Positions 23,966 through 32,494 of a stretch of 64,000 nt of DNA are shown one piece after another; the stretch's first letter is position 1; every line of letters starts with the position of its first letter. Under the pieces are notes generated by a model. The model did no database searches. It saw nothing but the letters and a program-made list of their open reading frames with translations, and was not told where the DNA came from. The translations under genes and the position numbers were made by a program. The stretch spans positions 868,001 to 932,000 of the forward strand of contig NZ_SSNZ01000001.1 in assembly GCF_004801375.1 (NCBI RefSeq), given 5' to 3'. Source of the DNA: Flavobacterium supellecticarium. Its GTDB lineage: Bacteria; Bacteroidota; Bacteroidia; Flavobacteriales; Flavobacteriaceae.

Positions 23966-25180
23966 ATGTTACAAAGCATTTTTTCCAACTACATCAATAA
24001 TTTCAGAGGATTTTCGCGTGAAATCTGGATCCTGACCCTGATTACTTTTATTAACAGGGCGGGAACAATGGTACTCCCCTTTTTATCGAAATACCTGAAA
24101 GAAGACCTTCACTTTGATTACCATCAGGTGGGCTGGGTCATGGTGAGTTTTGGTTGCGGTTCGATGATCGGTTCCTGGCTGGGCGGAAAACTATCGGACA
24201 AAATAGGCTTTTACCGCATTATGGTTTTTAGCCTGTTTACCAGTGGTATCCTGTTTATCAGCCTCCAATTTGTAACCAGTTTTACCGGACTATGCCTCGC
24301 GATGTTTTCGATTATGATCATTGCCGATATGTTTCGACCGGCTATGTTTGTATCTTTAAATACCTATGCACGCCCGGAAAACCGAACCCGCGCCCTGACA
24401 CTTGTCCGACTAGCCGTAAACCTCGGATTTGCCGCCGGACCAGCTATGGGTGGTTTGATCATTATGGGAATGGGCTATAAAGGACTATTTTGGGTTGACG
24501 GTATTTCCTGTATTACCGCCATCGTTTTGTTCCGCTTGTTGGTAAAAGAGAAAAAAAGAGAAAAAACCGCCAGTCATTTCGACGATACAGAACCGGTAAA
24601 ATCCGTATTCAACGACAAACCCTTTTGGTTGTTTCTGTTTATTAGTTTTGCTACCGCAATGGTATTCTTTCAATTTTTCAGTACGCTACCATTATACCAT
24701 AACGAACAATATGGTCTCACGGAATTCCAAACCGGTTTACTAATGTCGATAAACGGCTTTTTGATATTCCTTTTTGAAATGCCGATCGTCGGTTATTTCG
24801 AGCGTAAAAAAGTGGCTAAAATCAAGCTGATCTTTTTTGGAGCCTTATTCATCACCTTCGGCTTCTATGCCCTGTTATTAAAAGGATGGGTAGGTATACT
24901 GGTGATCAATCTGGTTTTGATCACTTTTGGCGAAATGTTTGCATTCCCGTTTTCCAACTCCTTTGCGATGAGTCGCGCTCCGAAAGGACATGAAGGCCGT
25001 TATATGGCTTTATACACGATGAGTTTTAGTCTTGCGCATGTAATGAGTTCTAAAACCGGTATGGAAATTATTTCCCGTTACAACTATACCGTTAACTGGA
25101 TTTTTATGGGAACTTTTGCCGCGACTGCTGCTTTTGCCGCTATTTGGTTGTTAAAAATTGTAAAATCAGAAAACGACTAA
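23966..25180 (+). CDS. MFS transporter
   Basis: A 404-residue protein with 12 predicted membrane segments. The loop between segments 2 and 3 has the MFS motif A form GSWLGGKLSDKIGFYR, and RLAVNLGFAAGPAMGG in segment 5 is the motif C-like antiporter pattern. These suggest a drug:H+ antiporter-like exporter, but the substrate cannot be inferred. It is a single-gene unit, and its downstream flank leads into the BlaI operator region. Confidence 0.9.
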   Translation: MLQSIFSNYINNFRGFSREIWILTLITFINRAGTMVLPFLSKYLKEDLHFDYHQVGWVMVSFGCGSMIGSWLGGKLSDKIGFYRIMVFSLFTSGILFISLQFVTSFTGLCLAMFSIMIIADMFRPAMFVSLNTYARPENRTRALTLVRLAVNLGFAAGPAMGGLIIMGMGYKGLFWVDGISCITAIVLFRLLVKEKKREKTASHFDDTEPVKSVFNDKPFWLFLFISFATAMVFFQFFSTLPLYHNEQYGLTEFQTGLLMSINGFLIFLFEMPIVGYFERKKVAKIKLIFFGALFITFGFYALLLKGWVGILVINLVLITFGEMFAFPFSNSFAMSRAPKGHEGRYMALYTMSFSLAHVMSSKTGMEIISRYNYTVNWIFMGTFAATAAFAAIWLLKIVKSEND

Positions 25181-25233
25181 CACACTAAAAACAAGACTTT
25201 TAGCGTTATTTCTTTCGACTGCCTGAATAAAAA

Positions 25234-25298
25234 AACTATTTTTTTAGTTAGTTAACTATTTTTTTAGTTGCAAAACTAAATTTATAGTTATATCTTTG
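25234..25298 (+). promoter_or_regulatory. three phased operator dyads and promoter of the blaI-M56 operon
   Basis: Three 16-base dyads of the form AACTA-N6-TAGTT start at 25234, 25254 and 25274, exactly 20 bases apart. The third lies between TTG (25268-25270) and TATCTTTG (25291-25298), a -33/-7 pair with 20-base spacing, so occupation would block the promoter. BlaI/MecI repressors bind such dyads as dimers; the assignment to the regulator encoded downstream is inference from position. Confidence 0.75.
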
Positions 25299-25337
25299 TT
25301 TCAACAAATCGGAAATCCTATCCGATTATTATAGAAA

Positions 25338-25703
25338 ATGAGTATCATGCAGAAATTAACAAACAAAGAAGAAGAAGTAATGCAAATTTTATGGACGCTT
25401 GAAAAAGCATTTGTAAAAGAAGTGTTGGCCGAAATCAAAGACGATCAGCCGCATTACAACACCTTGTCAACCATTATCCGGAATCTGGAGGAAAAAGGCT
25501 ACGTGTCTCATAAGGCATTTGGCAATACGCACCAGTATTTTCCGATCGTAAAAAAAGAGGATTACCGCAAGAGTTTTATGAACAATGCGATCGAAAACTA
25601 CTTTAACAATTCCTACAAAAGTATGGTTTCCTTTTTTGCCAAAGAAGAAAAAATCAGCGCGGATGAACTTCGCGAAATATTAGACATGATCGAAAAAAAA
25701 TAG
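25338..25703 (+). CDS. BlaI/MecI/CopY family repressor
   Basis: A 121-residue winged-helix repressor. LTNKEEEVMQILWTLEKAFVKEVLAEI, HYNTLSTIIRNLEEKGYVSHKAFGNTHQYFPIV is the complete BlaI DNA-binding domain, with the ...Y-N-T-L/I-x-T-x-x-R-L-like recognition helix; the C-terminal helices form the dimer. Staphylococcal relatives are cleaved by a partner M56 protease near the middle of the protein. Here the partner gene begins 6 bases downstream. The start could be the first Met or MQKLTNKEE three codons later. Confidence 0.92.
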   Translation: MSIMQKLTNKEEEVMQILWTLEKAFVKEVLAEIKDDQPHYNTLSTIIRNLEEKGYVSHKAFGNTHQYFPIVKKEDYRKSFMNNAIENYFNNSYKSMVSFFAKEEKISADELREILDMIEKK

Positions 25704-25709
25704 GCCTTT

Positions 25710-27620
25710 ATGGAAGCATTTGGTATATACATTCTAAAAGTTACGGCATTAATAACCGTTTTTTTCCTGGCATATCATTTCTTTTTACGAAAAGAAACGT
25801 TTTTTAATGCCAATCGCGGTTATCTGATAGCCGGTTTGTTTACGTCCGCTTTACTTCCACTGATCTCATATACAAAAATTATTTGGGTAGAACGGACTCC
25901 AATTGCTTCTATTACCTATGCCGATGGTACGTCACAAATTCAAATGGCAGTACCAGTGCCAGCCGATACCGGGTTTCAAATCGACTACCACTATCTGTTT
26001 AGTATTTTATACAGCATCGGTATTGTTTTGTTTTGTATCCGTTTTCTGTCCGAATACCGGTCACTTCGTAAAATACTGGACAAACCAAAAGCCGTAACCC
26101 ATAACAAGTTTCATTTTATCGATACCGAAAAAGTTCAATCACCTTTTTCATTCTTTAACTATATTGTTTACAATTCCAAATTATTGCAACAGGACGAATT
26201 GTCCGACATTATCGAACACGAAAAGATTCACAGCCGACAGAAACATTCACTCGACATGATGATCGCGCAGGTATTTTGTATCTTTTTCTGGTTCAACCCG
26301 ATCATGTGGATTTACAAAAAAGCCATTGCACAAAATCTTGAATTTATAGCCGATGCCGAAGCTACAAAAGTTGTAAACGACATTAAAGCCTATCAGAAGA
26401 CCTTAGTAAAAGTAACAATGCAAACCCAATGCATTGCCATCACCAATCATTTTTATCAATCATTAATCAAAAAACGAATCGTTATGTTAAACACCAATCA
26501 GTCCCGAAAAAGGAATCTGTGGAAGTACCTAATCATCCTTCCGCTATTAGCCTTTTTTATCCTGCAGTTCCAGGTAAAAATCCTGGCACAGGAAAAACAA
26601 ACAACAGCTACTTTACAACCTAACAACGCTCCCTATACACCCGGAGACGATGTAACCGTAATTGTAGACAAAAACACCAGTGATGAACAATTAAAAAAGA
26701 ATGTTGAATTACTTAAAAACGAATACGGTGTTACACTAAAGTATTCCAAAGTAAAACGCAACAAAGCCGGTGAAATCATTCGTATTAAAATCGAATACAA
26801 AGACAAAGAAGGTAATACCGGTATCACACAAACGGAAAGTGACGAACCGATTAACCCCATTCGTTTTATCAAAAAAACCGATCGTAACGGTAAAATCAAA
26901 ATCGGTTTTAACTCCGAAGCAAAACAACAACCCTATGCCAGAAACGGAAAAACCCGTATCAGTACAACCATTAAAGACGAAAGCACCGATGAACAATCTG
27001 AAAGTGACACCTCGTTTGGCGATTATATCAGCAACTTTATAAGTCCACCGTCTCCGCCAAGCCCGCCTAGTCCGCCTAGCCCACCATCAGGTCCAGGATC
27101 GGCTCCGGTTCCTCCTGTTGCTCCGGCAGCACCAGTAGCGCCAGGTGTAAAATCTTCCTCCTCATCGGTGATCATTAAAAACGGAAAAGTAACAACCGTT
27201 TCCCGAAACGGAAATACAGTTTATCTAAACGGTAATGAAATACTAAATGCGGATGATCTTAAAATAGACACCAAAGAAATTACCCGTAAGGCATTGGAAG
27301 ACGCTCGTATAGCCATCGAAAAAGCCCGTCCGGAAATTGACCGTGCCCGTGTGGAAGCCTTAAAAAGTCAGGAACTGGCCATGAAAGATCATGAAATTGC
27401 AATGAGAGCACATGAGGAAGCCATGAAAGGTTTGGAAAGAGCCATGAAATCACAGGAAATCGCTCAAAAAGAACGTGAAAAAGCCATGAAAGCCCGTGAA
27501 GCAGCTATGAAAGACCGCGCCAAAGCACTGGAATCGGCACGAAAAGATCGCGAAAAAGCGATGAAAGAACGTGAAAAAGCAATGAAGGAACGCGAGCGTG
27601 AACTTCGTGACAACGAATAA
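25710..27620 (+). CDS. BlaR1-type M56 membrane metallopeptidase with proline-rich and coiled-coil tail
   Basis: A 636-residue protein. Residues 1-300 are the M56 unit: membrane segments, zinc motif HEKIH at 170-174 and the third ligand region NLEFIADAEA (Glu211). A further membrane segment lies at ~275-295. Unlike BlaR1 there is no penicillin-binding sensor domain; the outer part has a small folded region (~300-430), a run of SPP repeats (~445-460), an A/P-rich segment and an E/K/A/M-rich coiled coil to the end (~525-636). It should sense something outside and cleave the BlaI protein; the signal is unknown. Confidence 0.88.
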   Translation: MEAFGIYILKVTALITVFFLAYHFFLRKETFFNANRGYLIAGLFTSALLPLISYTKIIWVERTPIASITYADGTSQIQMAVPVPADTGFQIDYHYLFSILYSIGIVLFCIRFLSEYRSLRKILDKPKAVTHNKFHFIDTEKVQSPFSFFNYIVYNSKLLQQDELSDIIEHEKIHSRQKHSLDMMIAQVFCIFFWFNPIMWIYKKAIAQNLEFIADAEATKVVNDIKAYQKTLVKVTMQTQCIAITNHFYQSLIKKRIVMLNTNQSRKRNLWKYLIILPLLAFFILQFQVKILAQEKQTTATLQPNNAPYTPGDDVTVIVDKNTSDEQLKKNVELLKNEYGVTLKYSKVKRNKAGEIIRIKIEYKDKEGNTGITQTESDEPINPIRFIKKTDRNGKIKIGFNSEAKQQPYARNGKTRISTTIKDESTDEQSESDTSFGDYISNFISPPSPPSPPSPPSPPSGPGSAPVPPVAPAAPVAPGVKSSSSSVIIKNGKVTTVSRNGNTVYLNGNEILNADDLKIDTKEITRKALEDARIAIEKARPEIDRARVEALKSQELAMKDHEIAMRAHEEAMKGLERAMKSQEIAQKEREKAMKAREAAMKDRAKALESARKDREKAMKEREKAMKERERELRDNE

Positions 27621-27621
27621 A

Positions 27622-27652
27622 AAAAGAGCCACATATGTGGCTCTTTTTTTTT
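27622..27652 (+). terminator. terminator of the blaI-M56 operon
   Basis: A-run, AGAGCCACATATGTGGCTCT palindrome, T-run directly after the stop. Confidence 0.92.
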
Positions 27653-27677
27653 GTATCTTTATCAAAACCAAAGGAAT

Positions 27678-27818
27678 ATGTTTAAAACACTGGCCCGACT
27701 CAACAAACTGCTTTTACCGAGCTACAGCAAACAAAACCTTGATTTATCCAAAGCAAGCGCTTTTCAGAAGCTAATTATCGCCTGGCGGTATTATGTGACC
27801 ATCCGAGCCTTAAACTAG
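27678..27818 (+). CDS. 46-residue basic protein of the type labelled SsrA-binding protein in flavobacteria
   Basis: ATG at 27678 opens a 46-codon frame ending in TAG at 27816-27818. The protein is basic and helical (FKTLARLNKLLLPSYSKQNL, then AFQKLIIAWRYYVTIRAL). Similar short flavobacterial proteins carry the database label SsrA-binding protein, although it is far shorter than SmpB and the label is probably wrong. Its stop overlaps the stop of the convergent apt gene on the tetranucleotide CTAG. No function is known. Confidence 0.7.
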   Translation: MFKTLARLNKLLLPSYSKQNLDLSKASAFQKLIIAWRYYVTIRALN

Positions 27819-28327
27819 TACTGAAGCGCCGCAAATCGCTCGTAGCCGGCAATTTTATCGCCTCCATTCAGAAAAGTCAGCTCCATCAGGAAATTAACCT
27901 GTACAATTTCACCCCCCAGTTTTTCTACCAGTTCACAAACCGCTTTAATCGTTCCACCGGTTGCCAACACGTCGTCGTGAATTAGAACCTTATCCCCTTT
28001 TTGGATCGCATCGGCATGAATTTCCAGTGTATCGGTACCGTATTCGAGCGTATACGAAGCCGAAACCGTATCGAATGGTAACTTTCCGGCTTTGCGAACC
28101 GGTACAAAACCCGCCTGTAATTCGTGCGCCAATAAAGTTGCAAAGAAAAAACCACGACTTTCCACTCCGATTACCTTGTCGATTCTTTTATTTTTCAGGT
28201 TTTCGATTAAAATCTGAAGGCATTCATTCGTGGCTTCCGGGCTCATCAACAAAGGAGTGATATCTTTAAACAAAATTCCTTTTTTAGGAAAATCCTGAAT
28301 ATCACGTACATACTCTTTTAGACTCAT
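27815..28327 (-). CDS. apt: adenine phosphoribosyltransferase
   Basis: A 170-residue salvage enzyme that makes AMP from adenine and PRPP. The PRPP-binding motif is VLIHDDVLATGGTIKA, and GVESRGFFFATLLAHEL is the type I PRTase base-recognition region; FPKKGILFKDITPLL at the N-terminus is specific for Apt. Length is normal. It is divergent from tRNA-Arg and convergent with the 46-residue gene. Confidence 0.96.
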   Translation of the reverse strand: MSLKEYVRDIQDFPKKGILFKDITPLLMSPEATNECLQILIENLKNKRIDKVIGVESRGFFFATLLAHELQAGFVPVRKAGKLPFDTVSASYTLEYGTDTLEIHADAIQKGDKVLIHDDVLATGGTIKAVCELVEKLGGEIVQVNFLMELTFLNGGDKIAGYERFAALQY

Positions 28328-28354
28328 TTTTTTTTAAATTTTATTGCGATTTTG

Positions 28355-28385
28355 TTTGCAAGTTACACATTTACCCCTATATTTG
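28355..28385 (+). promoter_or_regulatory. consensus promoter of tRNA-Arg
   Basis: TTTG (28355-28358), 19-base spacer, TATATTTG (28378-28385): a full match to the Bacteroidota promoter, 19 bases before the mature tRNA. Confidence 0.85.
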
Positions 28386-28404
28386 CACCCGTAAAAACAA
28401 CTAA

Positions 28405-28478
28405 GGCCTCGTGGCGCAACTGAATAGCGCATCTGATTACGGCTCAGAAGGTTACAGGTTTGAATCCTGTCGAGGTCA
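28405..28478 (+). tRNA. tRNA-Arg (anticodon ACG)
   Basis: A 74-base cloverleaf. The acceptor GGCCTCG pairs with CGAGGTC (one G-U), the D stem is GCGC/GCGC, the anticodon stem TCTGA/TCAGA encloses TTACGGC with anticodon ACG, and the T arm is ACAGG-TTTGAAT-CCTGT. Discriminator base A; the CCA end is not encoded. A34 would be changed to inosine by TadA to read CGN codons. Confidence 0.96.
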
Positions 28479-28485
28479 CAACATC

Positions 28486-28514
28486 AGCTCATCTTTATGA
28501 TGAGCTTTTTTTTT
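28486..28514 (+). terminator. terminator of tRNA-Arg
   Basis: AGCTCATC-TTTAT-GATGAGCT stem followed by eight Ts. Confidence 0.9.
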
Positions 28515-28629
28515 ATTCAAATCAAACTTTTGTTGTGAAATAATGAGTATTTTGCAATTTTTATAATTCATTTATTCACATTTTTTATAAATTTATAAAG
28601 TTTTAACACCCATCCCAAAGGCAACTCCA

Positions 28630-31473
28630 ATGAATCTGGATAAAAAAATTACAATTCTCATCAGTTGGTTTTTATCAAGACCAAAAACGACTGGGATATT
28701 GGTCTTTACACTCCTGTTTTTAGTTTCGAATTTAATTCTTTTTTTACGCTATCAAATTATAAAAGAAAGCGAGCAACGTGAAATGAGCAGCATCCTAAAT
28801 GTGGTGCATCAAAACATCGAACAATCGCTAAAAAACAGTCATATCAGTACGCTAACACTGGCCATGACCATTGACGATAATGGTAACCCAAGTAATTTTG
28901 ACGAAATCGGCAAACAACTCGTAGACTCCAATCCGAATATTGATGCGGTAGAATTGGTTCCAAACGGAGTAATCAAATATGTTTATCCATTAAAAGGCAA
29001 CGAGCCGGTTGTAAATTACGACGTTCTAAATTCCCCTAAAGCCCGAAAATCGGCGATGAAGGCCATCGAAAACCGGAAAATATATTATGCCGGACCATTG
29101 GAATTAAAACAAGGTGGTCAAGGTATCGTAGGCTGGTTCCCCGTTTTCAAATCGAATAAATTCTGGGGATTTTGTACAGTTGTAATCAAGTTTAATACTT
29201 TTTTGGAGACGTCCGGAATTAAAACTTTTTCGACCGACAAATATTATTTTCAGTTTTCCAAAACCAATCCGGAAACCGGAAAAGAAGAATTTTTCCTTCC
29301 CAACAAAAAGAACTTCGCCAATAAAACCCATTTAACCGTTTCATTTCCCGACGGCGACTGGAAACTATACCTGATAACCACGAACAACTATTACCTGATC
29401 AAACAATTAATCCCAATTGCTATTCTAGCGATTGTATTGTCACTGATTTGCGGGTTGTTTACCACAAGTTTATTAAAACGACCATCCGAATTACAACGTT
29501 TGGTACATTCGCAGGCACTTCGTTTGATGAAGAGCGAAATTAAATTCAAATCCATTTTCGAACAGGCCGCCATCGGAATTGCACATATCGACTCCAACTC
29601 CGGTACTTTTATAGAAGCCAACGAACGCTTTTGTCAGATGCTTGGTTACGAAACCAACGAAATCAGCAAGATGGATTATATGATGATCACCCATCCGAAC
29701 GATTTGGAAAACGATTTCAAAAAAATGCGTCTTTTAAAAAGAGGTGTCATCCGCGAATTCGGACTTGAAAAGCGTTTCTTCCACAAAGACGGCAATATCG
29801 TTTGGGCCAGCGTGACGATTACACCACTTTGGTCGGTAGGTGAAAAACCAACCTCACATATCGGAATCATCGAAGACATTACCGATAAAAAAGAAGCACA
29901 GGATCGTATCAAGCGAAGCGAAAAACGTTTTAAAAGTTTATTCAACAACTCACCGATTCCGTTATGGGAAGAAGATTTCTCGGAAGTCAAAAAATACCTG
30001 ACCGAATTGGGCCTTATAGATATGCCGAGAGAAGAAGTCGAAGCCTATCTGAAAAACAATATCGACGTAATCCGCAAATGCTTGTCATTAGTAAAAGTAA
30101 TTGACGTTAACAACATGTGTCTTGCGCTACATTCGGTAAAAGACAAAAACATCCTAAAAGGCAAACTAAGTACGATTTTCGACGACGAATCCATTCCGAT
30201 TTTCTCGAAACAGCTTATCGCCATTACGCAACGCCAAAATCATATTACAGGTGATTCTCAGATCAAATTCATGGACAACCAATACAAACACATCCATTTC
30301 CGTTGGAGTGTGGTTCCGGAATATGAAAAAACACTGGAACGCGTATTGGTTTCAACCGAAGACATTACAGAGCGTAAAAACTCTGAAGAAGTCATTTTAA
30401 AATCACAGCAGAAGATCGAATCTTTGATCAACACCATTGACGGTATTGTTTGGGAAGGCGATCCAAATACCTTTGACTTCACCTTTATCAGCCGAAAAGT
30501 AGAAGACATCCTTGGTTATACACCGGAAGAATGGTTGGAAACGCCGTCTTTCTGGATTAATCATGTACATCCCGACGACAAAGAATGGGTTATCGCCTTT
30601 ATGTCGCGTTACACCTACGAAAAAAGACAACACGATTTCGAATACCGCATGATCCGTAAAGACGGCGAAATCGTATGGCTACGCGATATTGTAAGTGTGG
30701 TAGTCGAAAACGATATAGCCGTAAACCTGCGTGGTATTATGATCGACATTACAAAAGCCAAAATGGCAGAAATCGAACTCAACAACACGCTACATCTGGT
30801 AACCGAGCAAAACAAACGCTTGCTGAATTTCTCATACATCGTTTCGCACAACCTGCGTTCGCACACCAGTAACATCCAATCGATTTCAAACCTGATCGAA
30901 TCGGCCGATACCGACGAAGAACGAGACGAGATGATTCAGTTGTTAAAATCGGTTTCCTCGGTACTAAACGAAACGATGAACAACCTAAACGAGGTGGTAA
31001 CCATCCAGACCAATATCAACCTGATTATAGAACCTTTAAATTTAAAAAAATACATTAACAAGACGCTGGACGTACTTCGGGAGCAATTACTTAAAAACGA
31101 TGTGATCATCCATAATGATGTCAACAAAGACATCGAAGTCAAGTACAATCCTGCTTATTTAGAAAGTATATTACTTAACTTTATATCGAATGCCATCCGA
31201 TACGGACATGCCGACAGACAAACCGTAATTGATCTGAAATCCTACCAGGAAGACGGTAAAACCGTATTGGAAATTTCCGACAACGGAATTGGAATTGATC
31301 TGGAAAAAAATGGAGAAAAACTATTCGGAATGTATAAAACATTCACCAATCATGCTGATGCAAGAGGAATAGGATTATTCATTTCAAAAAACCAGATTGA
31401 TGCTATGGGAGGAAAAATAGTCGTTAAAAGTACATTAGACGAAGGAACAACTTTTAAAATATATTTCAGATGA
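28630..31473 (+). CDS. CHASE-PAS hybrid-input sensor histidine kinase
   Basis: A 947-residue membrane kinase. A membrane segment near residues 20-40 and another at ~255-280 flank an extracytoplasmic CHASE domain (NIDAVELVPNGVIKYVYPLKGNE, KIYYAGPLELKQGGQGIVGWFPVF). Three PAS/PAC units follow (~305-420, ~430-590, ~595-715; PAC ends IGIIEDITDKKEAQ, VSTEDITERKNSEE, RGIMIDITKAKMAE). His740 in SYIVSHNLRSHTSNI is the phosphoacceptor, and the ATPase has ISDNGIGIDLEK and ARGIGLFISKN. It overlaps the response regulator gene by four bases (ATGA). CHASE ligands are small molecules; this one is unknown. Confidence 0.92.
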   Translation: MNLDKKITILISWFLSRPKTTGILVFTLLFLVSNLILFLRYQIIKESEQREMSSILNVVHQNIEQSLKNSHISTLTLAMTIDDNGNPSNFDEIGKQLVDSNPNIDAVELVPNGVIKYVYPLKGNEPVVNYDVLNSPKARKSAMKAIENRKIYYAGPLELKQGGQGIVGWFPVFKSNKFWGFCTVVIKFNTFLETSGIKTFSTDKYYFQFSKTNPETGKEEFFLPNKKNFANKTHLTVSFPDGDWKLYLITTNNYYLIKQLIPIAILAIVLSLICGLFTTSLLKRPSELQRLVHSQALRLMKSEIKFKSIFEQAAIGIAHIDSNSGTFIEANERFCQMLGYETNEISKMDYMMITHPNDLENDFKKMRLLKRGVIREFGLEKRFFHKDGNIVWASVTITPLWSVGEKPTSHIGIIEDITDKKEAQDRIKRSEKRFKSLFNNSPIPLWEEDFSEVKKYLTELGLIDMPREEVEAYLKNNIDVIRKCLSLVKVIDVNNMCLALHSVKDKNILKGKLSTIFDDESIPIFSKQLIAITQRQNHITGDSQIKFMDNQYKHIHFRWSVVPEYEKTLERVLVSTEDITERKNSEEVILKSQQKIESLINTIDGIVWEGDPNTFDFTFISRKVEDILGYTPEEWLETPSFWINHVHPDDKEWVIAFMSRYTYEKRQHDFEYRMIRKDGEIVWLRDIVSVVVENDIAVNLRGIMIDITKAKMAEIELNNTLHLVTEQNKRLLNFSYIVSHNLRSHTSNIQSISNLIESADTDEERDEMIQLLKSVSSVLNETMNNLNEVVTIQTNINLIIEPLNLKKYINKTLDVLREQLLKNDVIIHNDVNKDIEVKYNPAYLESILLNFISNAIRYGHADRQTVIDLKSYQEDGKTVLEISDNGIGIDLEKNGEKLFGMYKTFTNHADARGIGLFISKNQIDAMGGKIVVKSTLDEGTTFKIYFR

Positions 31474-31874
31474 ACGCCCCAAAAAGTATCTGTATAATTG
31501 ATGATGACCCCATTTATCAATTAATTACAAAGAAAATAATTGAGAAAAGTCAATTATTTAGTCAGATTCTGAGTTACAAAAATGGAAAAGTTGCTATCGA
31601 CTCACTAAAAGCCATTCAAAGCGCCGAGGAATTTCCCGATGTTATCCTACTCGACATCGATATGCCGGAAATGGACGGCTGGGCTTTTATGAATGAGTTA
31701 CAACGGATGGATTTCGGGTTTGAAAAAAAGCCCGCAATCTACATAGCCAGTTCCTCCATTGCTAACGAAGATCGCGAAAAAGCAAACAGTTTTCCCGAGA
31801 TTGTAGGCTATTTATGTAAGCCTATCGATCGGGATATACTCGAACGAATTCACTTAGAAAACCCAAAAGACTAG
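31470..31874 (+). CDS. single-domain response regulator
   Basis: A 134-residue receiver domain with no output domain. Acidic pocket ICIIDDDP, phosphoacceptor Asp62 in VILLDIDMPEMDGW, switch Ser/Thr region YIASSSI and Lys in GYLCKPID are all present. Its ATG overlaps the kinase stop, so it is surely the kinase's partner. With no DNA-binding part it must pass the signal by protein contact or act as a phosphate sink. Confidence 0.93.
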   Translation: MNAPKSICIIDDDPIYQLITKKIIEKSQLFSQILSYKNGKVAIDSLKAIQSAEEFPDVILLDIDMPEMDGWAFMNELQRMDFGFEKKPAIYIASSSIANEDREKANSFPEIVGYLCKPIDRDILERIHLENPKD

Positions 31875-31916
31875 CCCATGAACAAAAACCTACTTCTATA
31901 AATACCAAATTTTTGA

Positions 31917-32492
31917 ATGACCCACAGCGATTTTATATTTAATACCCCTTTTACCAACCAGCTTTTTTCCGAAAGCGAAATCAAATACAAAGAATTCGAA
32001 GAATGCACTTTTACCGATTGCGATTTTAGCAATTGTAATTTTTCAGGTGTTGTTTTTACCGATTGTATTTTTTACAACTGCAATTTTAAGGAAGCGCAAA
32101 TCAATTATGTCGGTTTACGGAATGCTGTTTTTAACCACTGCGATTTTACCGATGTAAATTTTGCCATGACCGATCAGCTGTTATTTGAATTTCACTTTAA
32201 CAATTGTGTTTTGGATTACGCCAAATTTTATGCTTTAAAGCTCAAAAAAATGACGTTTACCAATTGCAGTATGATCGCAGTTGATTTTATGGCAACCAAT
32301 TTAACGGAAGTTTTATTCGACAACTGCAATCTGCATCAGGCTGTTTTTACCGACGCCATTGCAGAAAAAGCCGATTTCCTGACCAGCTACAATTTTACCA
32401 TCGACCCGGAAAAAACCAAACTGCGCAAAGCTCAGTTTTCGAAAGAAGGATTAAAAGGATTATTACAGAAATACGAAATCATTGTCCGGTAA
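31917..32492 (+). CDS. pentapeptide repeat protein (Qnr-like), paralogue 1
   Basis: A 191-residue right-handed beta-helix protein with runs of A/C-D/N-F repeats (FEECTFTDCDFSNCNFSGVVF and more). The C-terminal part EKADFLTSYNFTIDPEKTKLRKAQFSKEGLKGLL matches the Qnr-type dimerisation end. Qnr proteins mimic DNA and protect gyrase from quinolones, but chromosomal homologues have no proven natural role. A second copy is at 43244. Its stop lies two bases from the stop of the convergent birA. Confidence 0.88.
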   Translation: MTHSDFIFNTPFTNQLFSESEIKYKEFEECTFTDCDFSNCNFSGVVFTDCIFYNCNFKEAQINYVGLRNAVFNHCDFTDVNFAMTDQLLFEFHFNNCVLDYAKFYALKLKKMTFTNCSMIAVDFMATNLTEVLFDNCNLHQAVFTDAIAEKADFLTSYNFTIDPEKTKLRKAQFSKEGLKGLLQKYEIIVR

Positions 32493-32494
32493 AA

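Noticed and set aside
27042..27110. Tandem DNA repeat or CRISPR-like array
   Set aside because: The repeated CCGCCTAG-like units simply encode the SPP repeats of the M56 protein; no spacers or array exist anywhere in the window.
25234..27620. A beta-lactam resistance operon
   Set aside because: BlaI and M56 proteins are present, but there is no beta-lactamase or PBP2a gene nearby and the protease lacks a penicillin-binding domain.
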